This document shows, one piece after another, positions 16,050 through 23,746 of a stretch of 64,000 nt of DNA. Location: contig NZ_JH376797.1 of the NCBI RefSeq assembly GCF_000234095.1, positions 476,859 through 540,858 on the forward strand. The letters are read 5' to 3'. The notes under the pieces were generated by a model. It was given only the letters and a program-made list of their open reading frames with translations, had not been told where the DNA came from and did no database searches. Both the position numbers and the translations under genes were made by a program. The stretch comes from Centipeda infelix ATCC 43532 (lineage in GTDB: Bacteria; Bacillota; Negativicutes; Selenomonadales; Selenomonadaceae). Position 1 is the first letter of the stretch. Each line of letters begins with the position of its first letter.

Positions 16050-16364
16050 GGGAACTATGGGAACTCTGTGGGAACCGTTGTGGGAACCGCAAAAATCCAG
16101 TAATTTCAAGGGCTAAGCGTATATATAAGAGAGAGTTCCCACAGTTCCCACATAATATATATATACTCTTATACCACCCTTACCTTGGTACTAAATATAG
16201 GGTAAGGGGGAGGGGGTAAAAAGGTATATATATGTATTTCAAAATTTGTGGGAACTGTGGGAACCTTTGCCCCTAAAGGCTTGTGGCTCTAAGGAAAGTG
16301 CGGTTCCCACAAATGCCAAAAAGCACGGGAACCGGCGCGGGAACCCTGCTGTTTTTGCGGGAAC
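16050..16364. repeat. GGGAAC iteron region, putative phage replication origin
   Basis: The 345-bp gap after the primase holds 12 GGGAAC hexamers. Nine are forward, starting at 16050, 16059, 16070, 16082, 16250, 16259, 16327, 16339 and 16359. Three are reverse, at 16135, 16144 and 16303. Three pairs are spaced exactly 9 bp. Most extend to GTGGGAAC or GCGGGAACC. Between the clusters lie AT tracts (ATAATATATATATAC, near 16151-16165) and a G-rich run (near 16203-16216). No gene is seen here. Iterons plus an unwinding-type AT tract beside the primase suggest an origin; a regulatory array is the alternative. Confidence 0.65.
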
Positions 16365-16388
16365 CCTAGTTCATTCGGAGGTGATTTT

Positions 16389-16835
16389 ATGGGCTATTTC
16401 GAACATGTGAAGCCAAAAACACAGACGCAGCCGAAAATGTCAGACACAAGTCCGTATATGTCCATGATCGAACGCATTGAGCAGCGTGCCTATGCGATGC
16501 TCGAACGAGAGGAGCAGCAGACAACCGACTATGCATGCGTGGATCCGTTCGTGGAACTTTCGCCGGAGGATTCGGATGCGTGGATTGAGCTACTGAGCAA
16601 GGCACGTGAGATCGACAAGGAGTTCTATGCACGGCTCTATTACATACGCGGAGGTGGCACAAGGCTCGTACGAGACTACCGATGGGGCTATGTGCTACAG
16701 CCAATTATCACGGGTAATAATGCAACAGGGTGGCTGAACTATGAGCAGTACGAGGAGGAAAAGCACTGTCTTGACGGCTATGTGCAGCAGCTCATCCGTC
16801 TTCTGCGTATGGTTGCGTACGATGGTGCTGCATAA
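16389..16835 (+). CDS. Hypothetical phage protein
   Basis: 148 residues. It begins MGYFEHVKPKTQTQPKMSD and is largely helical, with EREEQQTTDYACVDPF and a C-terminal helix CLDGYVQQLIRLLRMVAYD. RBS CGGAGGTGA. It is the first gene after the putative origin. The composition and position resemble small middle-region proteins before the late regulator. Function not recognised. Confidence 0.6.
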   Translation: MGYFEHVKPKTQTQPKMSDTSPYMSMIERIEQRAYAMLEREEQQTTDYACVDPFVELSPEDSDAWIELLSKAREIDKEFYARLYYIRGGGTRLVRDYRWGYVLQPIITGNNATGWLNYEQYEEEKHCLDGYVQQLIRLLRMVAYDGAA

Positions 16836-16862
16836 GTACAATGCCAGAAGGAGGTCAAAAAA

Positions 16863-17150
16863 ATGGCAGAGCAGAAATACCCGCAGAATGCGGAGTCGAA
16901 TGAGTATCGGTACATTGAATTCAAATGGCTGGATGAGGCCGTCAAAGGGCTGACAGCAGGCGCAGAAAAGCATCCGGGCGAAACGTGACGGGATATTCCG
17001 GCAGAGGAACATGCGGCGCGCGCACTGCGGCATCTCTCGATGTGACATGCAGGGGATCGGAGTGACAGCCACATCATCAACGCAAGTATGCGCTGCATGA
17101 TGGCGCGAGCGATGGAATGTGACGTATTGGAGGTGTCGAAAAATGCGTGA
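16863..17150 (+). pseudogene. DUF5664-like gene interrupted by two in-frame TGA codons
   Basis: A 96-codon frame begins at ATG 16863 behind AGAAGGAGG and ends at TGA 17148-17150, overlapping the next start (ATGCGTGA), as intact neighbouring genes do. It is interrupted by TGA at 16986-16988 and 17043-17045. Both fall where a Trp would fit: HPGET-stop-RDIPAEEHAARALRHLSM-stop, then HAGDRSDSHIINASMRCM. This is like phage DUF5664/dNTP-diphosphohydrolase-type proteins (assignment from memory). Without readthrough only 41 residues are made. It is most likely a recent double nonsense allele. Every other gene here terminates at TGA normally, so a recoded genome is unlikely. Confidence 0.7.
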
Positions 17151-17544
17151 GTTAAAATTTAGGGCGTGGGATCTACAGACGAAGAAAATGCACACGGTCG
17201 AGAGTATAAATTTTTGTGGACGTAAAACAGTAACAGTGCAATACAATCCGATCAAGAAAATCCTATTAGACAGCGTGTGCCTTATGCAGTACACCAGAGT
17301 GAAGGACAAGAACGGCGTCGAAATTTACGAGGGTGATATCATTCATTTCCCGTATGATTGGTTTGGTGATTCGGGAAAGGATTTTATAGTCCGATGGAAT
17401 GAATCATGCTGTGCGTTTGTCAGAGAGCCTATCAGTGGGAGTCGTATGTGGGGACATGCAAGTAGAGAGATACTGTCAATGTGCGAAGTGGTCGGCAACA
17501 TCTACGAGAATCCGGAGTTGGTGAGCAATGAAACAGATACTTGA
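17143..17544 (+). CDS. YopX-family protein
   Basis: 133 residues. It opens with the family signature MRELKFRAWDLQTKKM and contains LMQYTRVKDKNGVEIYEGDIIHF and VVGNIYENPEL, the diagnostic YopX pattern. The ATG at 17143 follows TTGGAGGTG; the longer reading frame (from 17119) lacks a ribosome site. YopX proteins are common in phage early/middle regions; their function is unknown. It overlaps the interrupted upstream gene by 8 nt. Confidence 0.85.
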   Translation: MRELKFRAWDLQTKKMHTVESINFCGRKTVTVQYNPIKKILLDSVCLMQYTRVKDKNGVEIYEGDIIHFPYDWFGDSGKDFIVRWNESCCAFVREPISGSRMWGHASREILSMCEVVGNIYENPELVSNETDT

Positions 17545-18004
17545 TGCATGCTGCGGCTCTCGGATGTTCTGGTTCGACAAGAAAAACCCGCATGTGGAGT
17601 TCTGCGACAATCGGGAAGTCCCATATCATGAGTTCTACCCGAACCGTTATATCGAGGTTTGTCCGAATACGGTATGCGATTTTCGTGCGCTGCCATTCGA
17701 GAGCTCGAGTTTTTATCTTGTAGTGTTTGACCCGCCGCACCTTACGAATGCAGGGCCGACATCGTGGACGCGGCTCAAGTATGGGTGTCTTGACAAGAAT
17801 TGGCCGCAGGTGCTGCATGATGGATTCTGGGAATGCATGCGTGTACTGAAACCATATGGAACGCTCGTGTTCAAGTGGAGTGAGGTGGATGTCCCGCTTC
17901 GCGAGGTGCTTGCAGCAATCCGGGCAGAGCCGCTATTCGGGCACCGCAGCGGAAAGAATATGAATACACATTGGATGTGTTTTATGAAGTTTCCAGAGGA
18001 ATAA
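17528..18004 (+). CDS. Class I SAM-dependent methyltransferase (phage DNA methylase-like)
   Basis: 158 residues. A short Rossmann methyltransferase: N-terminal LDACCGSRMFWF (SAM-binding motif I with Gly and Cys), then FYLVVFDPPHLT carrying a DPPH version of the N6-adenine/N4-cytosine DPPY motif (about 66-75), and YGTLVFKWSE. Small stand-alone methylases of this type occur in phages and may methylate DNA, with no partner nuclease nearby. It overlaps the YopX gene end by 17 nt. Confidence 0.75.
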   Translation: MKQILDACCGSRMFWFDKKNPHVEFCDNREVPYHEFYPNRYIEVCPNTVCDFRALPFESSSFYLVVFDPPHLTNAGPTSWTRLKYGCLDKNWPQVLHDGFWECMRVLKPYGTLVFKWSEVDVPLREVLAAIRAEPLFGHRSGKNMNTHWMCFMKFPEE

Positions 18005-18107
18005 CAACTACAAGCGCAAAAATGCGGTTGAAAGTATCGAATATCGTCCAAAAAGCGGGAAATATGACACTTATCTACGCGGAAAACGAGATGAAGGAGC
18101 GAAGATC

Positions 18108-18509
18108 ATGAGTAAGAAATACGCCTACATATACAATCTGGAAGATGAAAAGTGGCATACAGATTATTGGTTTTTGTCGGATGCATTATATGTTGCGAGA
18201 GCAAATAATCCAGATGCTCAAACCGTCTATATCGCAGAGACAGAGGATTACGTGCCGCCTATTTGGGTTGATTGCGTGGTTGATAACTTGCGCAAGGCTG
18301 CCGATGATGTGCTGGCGAAGAGTTCCGAGGATTTTCTTTGTGATTTGATAGATCAGGAACTGGAAGATCTGGAAGACGCTCTAGCAGAAGCGTTCGAAAA
18401 GTGGGGGCGCGAAACTGGAAATCCATATTGGATTGAAATACCGATAAAAGGTACAGAACGCCTGTATAATCTGAAAACAGGAAAGCCCGTAGAGGAGGAA
18501 TCCAAATGA
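18108..18509 (+). CDS. Hypothetical phage protein
   Basis: 133 residues, acidic. It begins MSKKYAYIYNLEDEKWHTDYWFLSDALYVARANN, with a helical segment CDLIDQELEDLEDALAEAFEKWG and a C-terminal IKGTERLYNLKTGKPVEE. RBS GAAGGAGCG. The 103 bp before it hold only a weak 29-codon frame. The stop overlaps the ssb stub start (AATGA). Function not recognised. Confidence 0.55.
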   Translation: MSKKYAYIYNLEDEKWHTDYWFLSDALYVARANNPDAQTVYIAETEDYVPPIWVDCVVDNLRKAADDVLAKSSEDFLCDLIDQELEDLEDALAEAFEKWGRETGNPYWIEIPIKGTERLYNLKTGKPVEEESK

Positions 18510-18637
18510 ACCACTGGGTAGGTATCGGACGGCTTACGCGAGACCCGAATGTGAAGTACACGCAGAGCGGGAAGGCATACGCCTCGTTTACGCTGGCGAT
18601 TGACCGCCGAAAGAGCACGGACGGGAATCAGCTTTGA
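18506..18637 (+). pseudogene. Truncated ssb stub
   Basis: 43 codons: MNHWVGIGRLTRDPNVKYTQ through LAIDRRKSTDGNQL are the first two strands of an SSB OB fold. Then comes TGA instead of the expected continuation (an acidic DFIDV-type segment). The stop is immediately followed by GGAGGGG, the ribosome site of the next gene, which indicates a deletion/junction rather than a point mutation. A full ssb exists at 10757. The stub itself has a good RBS (GAGGAGG) and may still be translated, but cannot form an OB fold. Confidence 0.75.
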
Positions 18638-18650
18638 GGAGGGGCGCGAC

Positions 18651-18971
18651 TTGCAAGAATACACCTTAGAGCAAAAACTTCCTGCGGATTATCAAAACGG
18701 CAGTACCTTGAAAGCCTTTACGCTGAATCTCTTTCGTTGGCATCAGGTTGCTATGAGTGACGACCTTGAGGCTTTGGAAGAATACGCAAGGCATTGTTGG
18801 CGGATCGGAACGGAGCTGCGTATCGTTGACAGGGGACTGAATGTGCAGTTCAAGATAACAGATTACGGGAGTGAACAGCCTGTTGAATACATTACGCCCT
18901 GCAGAGAATACGACATCGCAAGGGAGCAGTCGGCGCGGGAGGTGCACAGTGGCAACACTCACACCGGATGA
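18651..18971 (+). CDS. Hypothetical phage protein
   Basis: 106 residues. The TTG at 18651 is chosen because GAGGAGGGG lies 6 nt upstream, while the longer frame starts without a ribosome site inside the ssb stub. The sequence begins MQEYTLEQKLPADYQNGSTL, helical with a central LEALEEYARHCWRIGTELRIVD. Function not recognised. It overlaps the next gene by 23 nt. Confidence 0.6.
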   Translation: MQEYTLEQKLPADYQNGSTLKAFTLNLFRWHQVAMSDDLEALEEYARHCWRIGTELRIVDRGLNVQFKITDYGSEQPVEYITPCREYDIAREQSAREVHSGNTHTG

Positions 18972-19224
18972 ACAGACGTTATACTTCTTCGCATTTCGGT
19001 ATGCCCTACCGCGACAATCCTATGCACTGTCTTTTGTGTCTCATCTCATCCTGCAGCGCGTGAATGACTTCGATGATTGGCAGCTGCGAGACATGATTGG
19101 TGAGATCGAGGCACATTGGGAGTGGAATAAGGATATCCATCCGATTGACCGAGATGTGCAGCGGCTTTTTCGAGATTGGCTGCAAAAGGCTCTTTTGGAG
19201 CGAGGTGTGAAACAAGCGATATAA
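18949..19224 (+). CDS. Hypothetical phage protein
   Basis: 91 residues. The GTG at 18949 follows GGGAGG by 7 nt. The sequence is helical: TLTPDEQTLYFFAFRYALPRQSYA, then VNDFDDWQLRDMIGEIEAHWEW and a C-terminal amphipathic helix. Its position just before the late sigma-like gene suggests a late-control partner, but no family is recognised. A terminator-like hairpin follows. Confidence 0.55.
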   Translation: MATLTPDEQTLYFFAFRYALPRQSYALSFVSHLILQRVNDFDDWQLRDMIGEIEAHWEWNKDIHPIDRDVQRLFRDWLQKALLERGVKQAI

Positions 19225-19226
19225 GG

Positions 19227-19253
19227 AAAAGAGTGGCGTATCACCGCTCTTTT
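19227..19253 (+). terminator. Terminator before the late regulator
   Basis: AAAAGAGTGG pairs with CCGCTCTTTT (one G:U) around a 7-nt loop; a short T-run ends the stem. It lies 3 nt after the preceding stop and before the sigma-like gene. Confidence 0.55.
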
Positions 19254-19288
19254 GGTGCGCATGGACATGAGGAAACAAGGGGAGCAGA

Positions 19289-19717
19289 ATGGTCGAAATC
19301 AAACAAGTAAGGGCATACCTCTGGCGTGTCCGTGATATAGAGCGGGATCTGAAACTGCTTGAACAGGAGTACGAGCAGGCAAAAGACGATATCTTGCATC
19401 TGAAAGCGATCCAGTATGATGCGAATAAGGTCAGTGGAGGCAAGATTGGCGATCTTTCTGATGCGATCATAATGTTGGAGAAGTACGCGGAGGAGATCAA
19501 CTTTCAATGGAATTGCTTGATTGCGTTACGGAAAGAGGCAAGAGTTCAGATTGAGCAGATACCTGACGGGCGATATAGAGCAATATTGCTGGGGAGGTAT
19601 TTATACGGGCAGTCATGGGAGCAAGTGGCGGTCAGCATGGGATATACCTATCGAAATGTACTGGGGCTGCATGGTAAAGCACTGCAAAGTTTCGCTGTTG
19701 TCGGAAAGTTTTCATAG
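19289..19717 (+). CDS. Late transcription regulator (DUF1492/ArpU-RinA-like, sigma-70 region 4-like)
   Basis: 142 residues. A long N-terminal coiled-coil (VRDIERDLKLLEQEYEQAKDD) precedes a C-terminal helix-turn-helix like sigma-70 region 4: RYRAILLGRYLYGQSWEQVAVSMGYTYRNVLGLHGKALQSF. This family (ArpU, RinA, DUF1492) activates late genes and sits directly before HNH/terminase, as here. RBS AAGGGGAG. Confidence 0.8.
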   Translation: MVEIKQVRAYLWRVRDIERDLKLLEQEYEQAKDDILHLKAIQYDANKVSGGKIGDLSDAIIMLEKYAEEINFQWNCLIALRKEARVQIEQIPDGRYRAILLGRYLYGQSWEQVAVSMGYTYRNVLGLHGKALQSFAVVGKFS

Positions 19718-19762
19718 ATTTTCACATTATTTCTGTGATATAGTATAAACTGGAAAAAGCAA

Positions 19763-19790
19763 GGGGCACAGCTACGGCGGTGCTCTTTTT
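19763..19790 (+). terminator. Terminator between late regulator and HNH
   Basis: GGGGCAC pairs with GTGCTCT (one G:U) around a 10-nt loop, followed by TTTTT. A promoter-like GTGATATAGTATAA lies just before it, so this segment may control late transcription. Confidence 0.55.
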
Positions 19791-19827
19791 GCATGCGATG
19801 AAAACGGTAAGAAGGGAGGTAGTGCAG

Positions 19828-20184
19828 ATGCCGAGAAAGCCGAAACGACCATGCCGCATGTCGGGCTGTCCGAATCTTACGGACAGAAAAAGCTGTTATT
19901 GCGAGATGCACGAGAAAACAATGCAGCGGCACTACGATCACTTCACGCGCGGCTACGATCAGCACGCGAGATACGGTAGCGCGTGGCGTAGGATTCGTGA
20001 CCGACACTTGGCAGGGCATCCGCTCTGTGAGAAATGCAAAGAACAGGAGCGCTACGTTCTCGCAACACTCGTGCATCATATCAGACCTCTCGCCGATGGC
20101 GGCACACATGATGAGGACAACTTGATGTCGCTTTGCGCGTCATGCCATGAACGGATTCACCGACGCGGCACGGGCGACCGATAG
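19828..20184 (+). CDS. HNH endonuclease (packaging-associated)
   Basis: 118 residues. The ATG at 19828 follows GGGAGG. An N-terminal zinc-like CRMSGCPN...CYCEMH segment precedes the HNH core: CEKCKE...VHHIRPLADGGTHDEDNLMSLCASCHERIH (CxxC, His-His, Asn, CxxC-H). HNH proteins encoded directly before the small terminase are needed with the terminase for specific cutting of cos-type phage genomes (HK97 gp74, phi-SLT types). This fits the candidate cos 3' of the gene. Confidence 0.9.
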   Translation: MPRKPKRPCRMSGCPNLTDRKSCYCEMHEKTMQRHYDHFTRGYDQHARYGSAWRRIRDRHLAGHPLCEKCKEQERYVLATLVHHIRPLADGGTHDEDNLMSLCASCHERIHRRGTGDR

Positions 20185-20201
20185 ACCCCTAGGGGGCGGT
20201 C
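20184..20201. other. Candidate cos region
   Basis: Immediately after the HNH stop is GACCCCTAGGGGGCGGTC, with a perfect CCCCTAGGGG palindrome at 20186-20195 and outer GAC/GTC. It lies in the 110-bp gap between HNH and small terminase, where cos sites of HNH-type siphophages are found. This is by position and symmetry only; ends are not proven. Confidence 0.4.
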
Positions 20202-20294
20202 AAATCTCTAAAAACGCATTGCTGCGCGACCGGTGCTGGAGCATACGTGAAAAAATGGTAAATCAAACAGGGTATTAAAAAATGGGGTGAGAAG

Positions 20295-20861
20295 ATGGCG
20301 CGGGACGGTACGAACCGTGGCGGCCGACGCCCCCGCGCCGGAAGAAAGCCGCAAACAAGGTCGGATAGGGTCGCGCCGGGGCAGACGGCAAATGTTTTGG
20401 AATTTCCGGGAGTGGATCTCGGCAATGCTGACGGCATGAAGGCGGCAGATCTATGCGGCACTGACATGCCGCGCCCGAGTGCATATTTGTCGGCGTGTCA
20501 GAAGAATGGAAAGACGCTCGGTGCAGACGATATTTTCCGTGAAACGTGGCAGTGGCTCAAGGAGCGCGGGTGTGAACGTCTTGTAAATCCTCGGCTCATC
20601 GAGAGCTATGCACAGGCATTCGCTCGCTATATCCAATGCGAGGAGGCTGTGAGTCAATACGGTCTGCTCGGCAAGCATCCGACCACGGGCGGTGCGATTG
20701 CAAGTCCGTTTGTACAGATGGCACTTTCGTTCCAGAAGCAATCCAATCTGCTTTGGTATGAGATTTTCGACATTGTAAAGCAAAACTGCACGACAAACTT
20801 CAGCGGCTCGGCGCAGGAAGATCCTATGGAGAGATTACTGCGGACGCGCATGCAAAAGTAG
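20295..20861 (+). CDS. Phage terminase small subunit (P27-like)
   Basis: 188 residues. A basic N-terminus (GGRRPRAGRKPQT) is followed by a helical domain with DDIFRETWQWLKERGCERLVNPRLIESYAQAFARYI and a C-terminal region SPFVQMALSFQKQSNLLWYEI, the P27-type small terminase pattern. It recognises the packaging site and hands DNA to the large subunit. It sits between HNH and the large terminase. Confidence 0.9.
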   Translation: MARDGTNRGGRRPRAGRKPQTRSDRVAPGQTANVLEFPGVDLGNADGMKAADLCGTDMPRPSAYLSACQKNGKTLGADDIFRETWQWLKERGCERLVNPRLIESYAQAFARYIQCEEAVSQYGLLGKHPTTGGAIASPFVQMALSFQKQSNLLWYEIFDIVKQNCTTNFSGSAQEDPMERLLRTRMQK

Positions 20862-20873
20862 GGAGGTGACTCT

Positions 20874-22475
20874 TTGCGGAAATTGACGGACTACAAACCG
20901 ACAAAGTTCATGGCGGAGGACGCACACTACGACCAAGCCGCTGCGGACTACGCGGTTCGATTTATCGAGTGTCTGTGTCACACGAAGGGGACGTGGGCAG
21001 GAAAGCCCTTCGAACTCATTGATTGGCAGGAGCGCATTATTCGCGACCTCTTTGGCGTGTTGAAGCCGAACGGCTATCGACAATTCAACACGGCATATAT
21101 CGAGATTCCGAAGAAACAGGGAAAAAGTGAACTCGCGGCCGCCATAGCGCTACTTCTCTGCTGTGGTGATGGGGAGGCTGGAGCAGAGGTATATGGCTGT
21201 GCTGCTGATCGGCAGCAGGCAAGCATCGTGTTCAAAGTTGCTGCCGACATGGTGCGTATGTGTCCAGCACTCAACAAGCGGGTGAAGATTCTTGCTTCAC
21301 AGAAGCACATGAAATACCTACCAACAAACAGTACCTATCAGGTACTCTCGGCAGAAGCCTATACGAAACATGGATTCAATATTCACGGCGTTGTGTTCGA
21401 CGAGCTTCACACGCAGCCGAACCGCAAGCTCTTTGACGTTATGACGAAAGGCTCCGGCGATGCGCGTATGCAGCCGCTCTACTTTCTCATTACTACGGCG
21501 GGGACGGATACGCAGTCCATCTGCTACGAGACGCACCAGAAAGCGAAGGATATTCTTGAAGGGCGAAAGATTGATTCGACTTTCTACCCTGTGATCTACG
21601 GAGCGAAGGAGGATGAGGATTGGACAGATCCCGAGGTATGGAAGCGGTCGAATCCGTCCCTCGGGATTACGGTCGGCATCGACAAGGTACAGGCGGCCTG
21701 TGACTCTGCGCGGCAGAACCCTACCGAGGAGAACAGTTTCCGACAGCTTCGACTGAACCAATGGGTGAAGCAGTCCGTGCGGTGGATGCCGATGAACAAG
21801 TGGGATGCGTGTGCCGTGCCCGTGGATGCAGAAGCCTTGGAATGTCGCATCTGCTACGGCGGCCTTGATCTTTCCTCAACAACGGATGTTACGTCGTTTG
21901 TTCTGGTGTTTCCTCCGATGGAGGAGGATGAACCGTTTGCCGTGCTTCCGTACTTCTGGATTCCCGAGGAGAATATCGACCTTCGTGTACGGCGCGACCA
22001 TGTTCCTTATGACGTGTGGGAGAAGCAGGGTTTTCTTATGACTACTGAAGGGAATGTCGTGCATTATGGTTTCATCGAGGCATTCATCGAAAAACTGGGT
22101 GAAAAGTACAACATCCGCGAGATTGCCTTTGACCGATGGGGCGCGGTGCAGATGGTGCAGAACCTCGAAGGGATGGGCTTCACCGTTGTTCCATTCGGGC
22201 AGGGATTCAAAGATATGAGTCCGCCGACCAAGGAGCTGATGAAGCTGACGCTGGAAAAGAAAATAGCGCACGGCGGGCATCCCGTCATGCGCTGGATGGC
22301 AGACAACATCTTCATTCGCACCGATCCTGCGGGGAACATCAAGGCGGACAAGGAGAAGTCCACCGAGAAGATCGACGGTGTGATTGCGCTGATTATGGCA
22401 CTGGATCGTGCGATCCGCTGCGGAAATGACCTCTCGGAATCTATCTACGATACGCGCGGCATACTGGTGTTCTGA
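20874..22475 (+). CDS. Phage terminase large subunit
   Basis: 533 residues, full length. ATPase domain with a Walker A-like PKKQGKS (about 77-83) and Walker B VVFDELH (about 172-178). The RNase H-like nuclease domain starts around YGGLDLSSTTDVT (catalytic Asp) and continues with FDRWGA and DGVIALIMALDRAI. It powers DNA packaging into the prohead and cuts the concatemer. TTG start at 20874 with GGGAGGTGA upstream. Confidence 0.95.
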   Translation: MRKLTDYKPTKFMAEDAHYDQAAADYAVRFIECLCHTKGTWAGKPFELIDWQERIIRDLFGVLKPNGYRQFNTAYIEIPKKQGKSELAAAIALLLCCGDGEAGAEVYGCAADRQQASIVFKVAADMVRMCPALNKRVKILASQKHMKYLPTNSTYQVLSAEAYTKHGFNIHGVVFDELHTQPNRKLFDVMTKGSGDARMQPLYFLITTAGTDTQSICYETHQKAKDILEGRKIDSTFYPVIYGAKEDEDWTDPEVWKRSNPSLGITVGIDKVQAACDSARQNPTEENSFRQLRLNQWVKQSVRWMPMNKWDACAVPVDAEALECRICYGGLDLSSTTDVTSFVLVFPPMEEDEPFAVLPYFWIPEENIDLRVRRDHVPYDVWEKQGFLMTTEGNVVHYGFIEAFIEKLGEKYNIREIAFDRWGAVQMVQNLEGMGFTVVPFGQGFKDMSPPTKELMKLTLEKKIAHGGHPVMRWMADNIFIRTDPAGNIKADKEKSTEKIDGVIALIMALDRAIRCGNDLSESIYDTRGILVF

Positions 22476-22489
22476 AAGGAGTGATGCGC

Positions 22490-23746
22490 ATGAATTTTTT
22501 CAGCAGATTTTTTCGATCGAGGGACAAGCCGCAGAATTTACTGGGCGGTCTGACTTTTTTGTTCGGACAGACGGCTGCGGGAAAGGTTGTCAACGAACGC
22601 TCTGCGATGCAGACGACGGCAGTCTACGCCTGTGTCCGTATTCTCGCGGAATCTATCGCGGGACTGCCGCTTCACGTCTATACTTACCAAGGGAAGGGAA
22701 AAGAGCGTGTGCCGGAGCATCCGCTCTATCGGCTACTGCACGACGCACCAAATCCAGAAATGACGAGTTTCGTGTTCCGCGAAACACTTATGGCACATCT
22801 GCTCCTGTGGGGCAATGCCTATGCGCAAATTCTTCGTGATGGCAGAGGACAGGTTGTCGGCCTCTATCCGCTGTTGCCCGATCGGATGGATGTGAACCGA
22901 GACAGCCGTACGGGTGATCTGTACTATCTCTACACGCGAAACGCCGAGGAAAATCCAAACTTCAAAGGTGCAGGGCAGATTCGTCTGAACCGGATGGATG
23001 TGTTGCATATTCCGGGACTCGGTTTCGATGGTCTTGTCGGGTATTCTCCCATTGCTATGGCAAAAAACGCCGTCGGCATCGCACTTGCAACGGAGGAATA
23101 TGGTGCGACATTCTTTCAGAATGGGGCACGCCCCGCAGGTGTGCTTGAACATCCCGGTGTACTCAAGGATCCGTCGAAGCTGCGCGAGAGCTGGCAGTCC
23201 ATCTACGGCGGTACGAAGAATGTAGGCAGAATCGCCGTACTCGAGGAAGGCGTGAAGTATCAGCAGATTGCCATACCACCCGAGGAGGCGCAGTTCCTTG
23301 AGACGAGAAAGTTCCAGATTGACGAGATTGCACGGCTCTACCGTGTGCCGCCGCATATGGTCGGGGATTTGGAGAAATCCTCGTTTTCGAACATCGAGCA
23401 GCAGTCGCTTGAGTTCGTGAAATACACACTGAACCCGTGGGTGGTGCGGTGGGAACAGGCCCTTCAAAAAGCGTTGCTCTCGGAAAAGGAGAAGCACGGG
23501 CACTTCATCCGCTTCAATGTAGACGGGTTGCTGCGCGGGGACTACAAGAGCCGCATGGAGGGATATGCCATCGGGCGGCAGAACGGGTGGCTCTCTGCGA
23601 ACGACATCCGCAGCCTTGAGGACATGAATCCTATCAATGCAGACGAGGGCGGCGATCTCTATCTCATCAACGGAAATATGACGAAACTCGAGGATGCGGG
23701 ACTCTTTGCAGGTCAGCCGCAGAAAGGAGAGGGCAATGAAGCGTAA
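22490..23746 (+). CDS. Phage portal protein (HK97 family)
   Basis: 418 residues. Characteristic stretches are TAVYACVRILAESIAGLPLHVY, HPLYRLLHDAPNPEMTSFVF, LLLWGNAYAQI and IARLYRVPPHMVGDLEKSSFSNIEQQ. It forms the dodecameric DNA gateway of the capsid. The ATG at 22490 is placed 9 nt after AAAGGAG; upstream in-frame GTG/ATG are too close to it. It overlaps the protease gene by 11 nt. Confidence 0.95.
   Translation: MNFFSRFFRSRDKPQNLLGGLTFLFGQTAAGKVVNERSAMQTTAVYACVRILAESIAGLPLHVYTYQGKGKERVPEHPLYRLLHDAPNPEMTSFVFRETLMAHLLLWGNAYAQILRDGRGQVVGLYPLLPDRMDVNRDSRTGDLYYLYTRNAEENPNFKGAGQIRLNRMDVLHIPGLGFDGLVGYSPIAMAKNAVGIALATEEYGATFFQNGARPAGVLEHPGVLKDPSKLRESWQSIYGGTKNVGRIAVLEEGVKYQQIAIPPEEAQFLETRKFQIDEIARLYRVPPHMVGDLEKSSFSNIEQQSLEFVKYTLNPWVVRWEQALQKALLSEKEKHGHFIRFNVDGLLRGDYKSRMEGYAIGRQNGWLSANDIRSLEDMNPINADEGGDLYLINGNMTKLEDAGLFAGQPQKGEGNEA

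Noticed and set aside
16863-17150. Stop-codon reassignment (TGA = Trp) in this phage
   Set aside because: Integrase, primase, portal neighbours and many other genes end at TGA in normal positions with overlapping starts, so TGA is a working stop.
18022-18111. 29-codon frame between the methylase and the 133-residue gene
   Set aside because: No ribosome site and no recognisable pattern. It only overlaps ATGA at its end. Likely chance.
20478-20700. Minus-strand open frames over the small terminase gene
   Set aside because: Shadows of a certain gene without ribosome sites.
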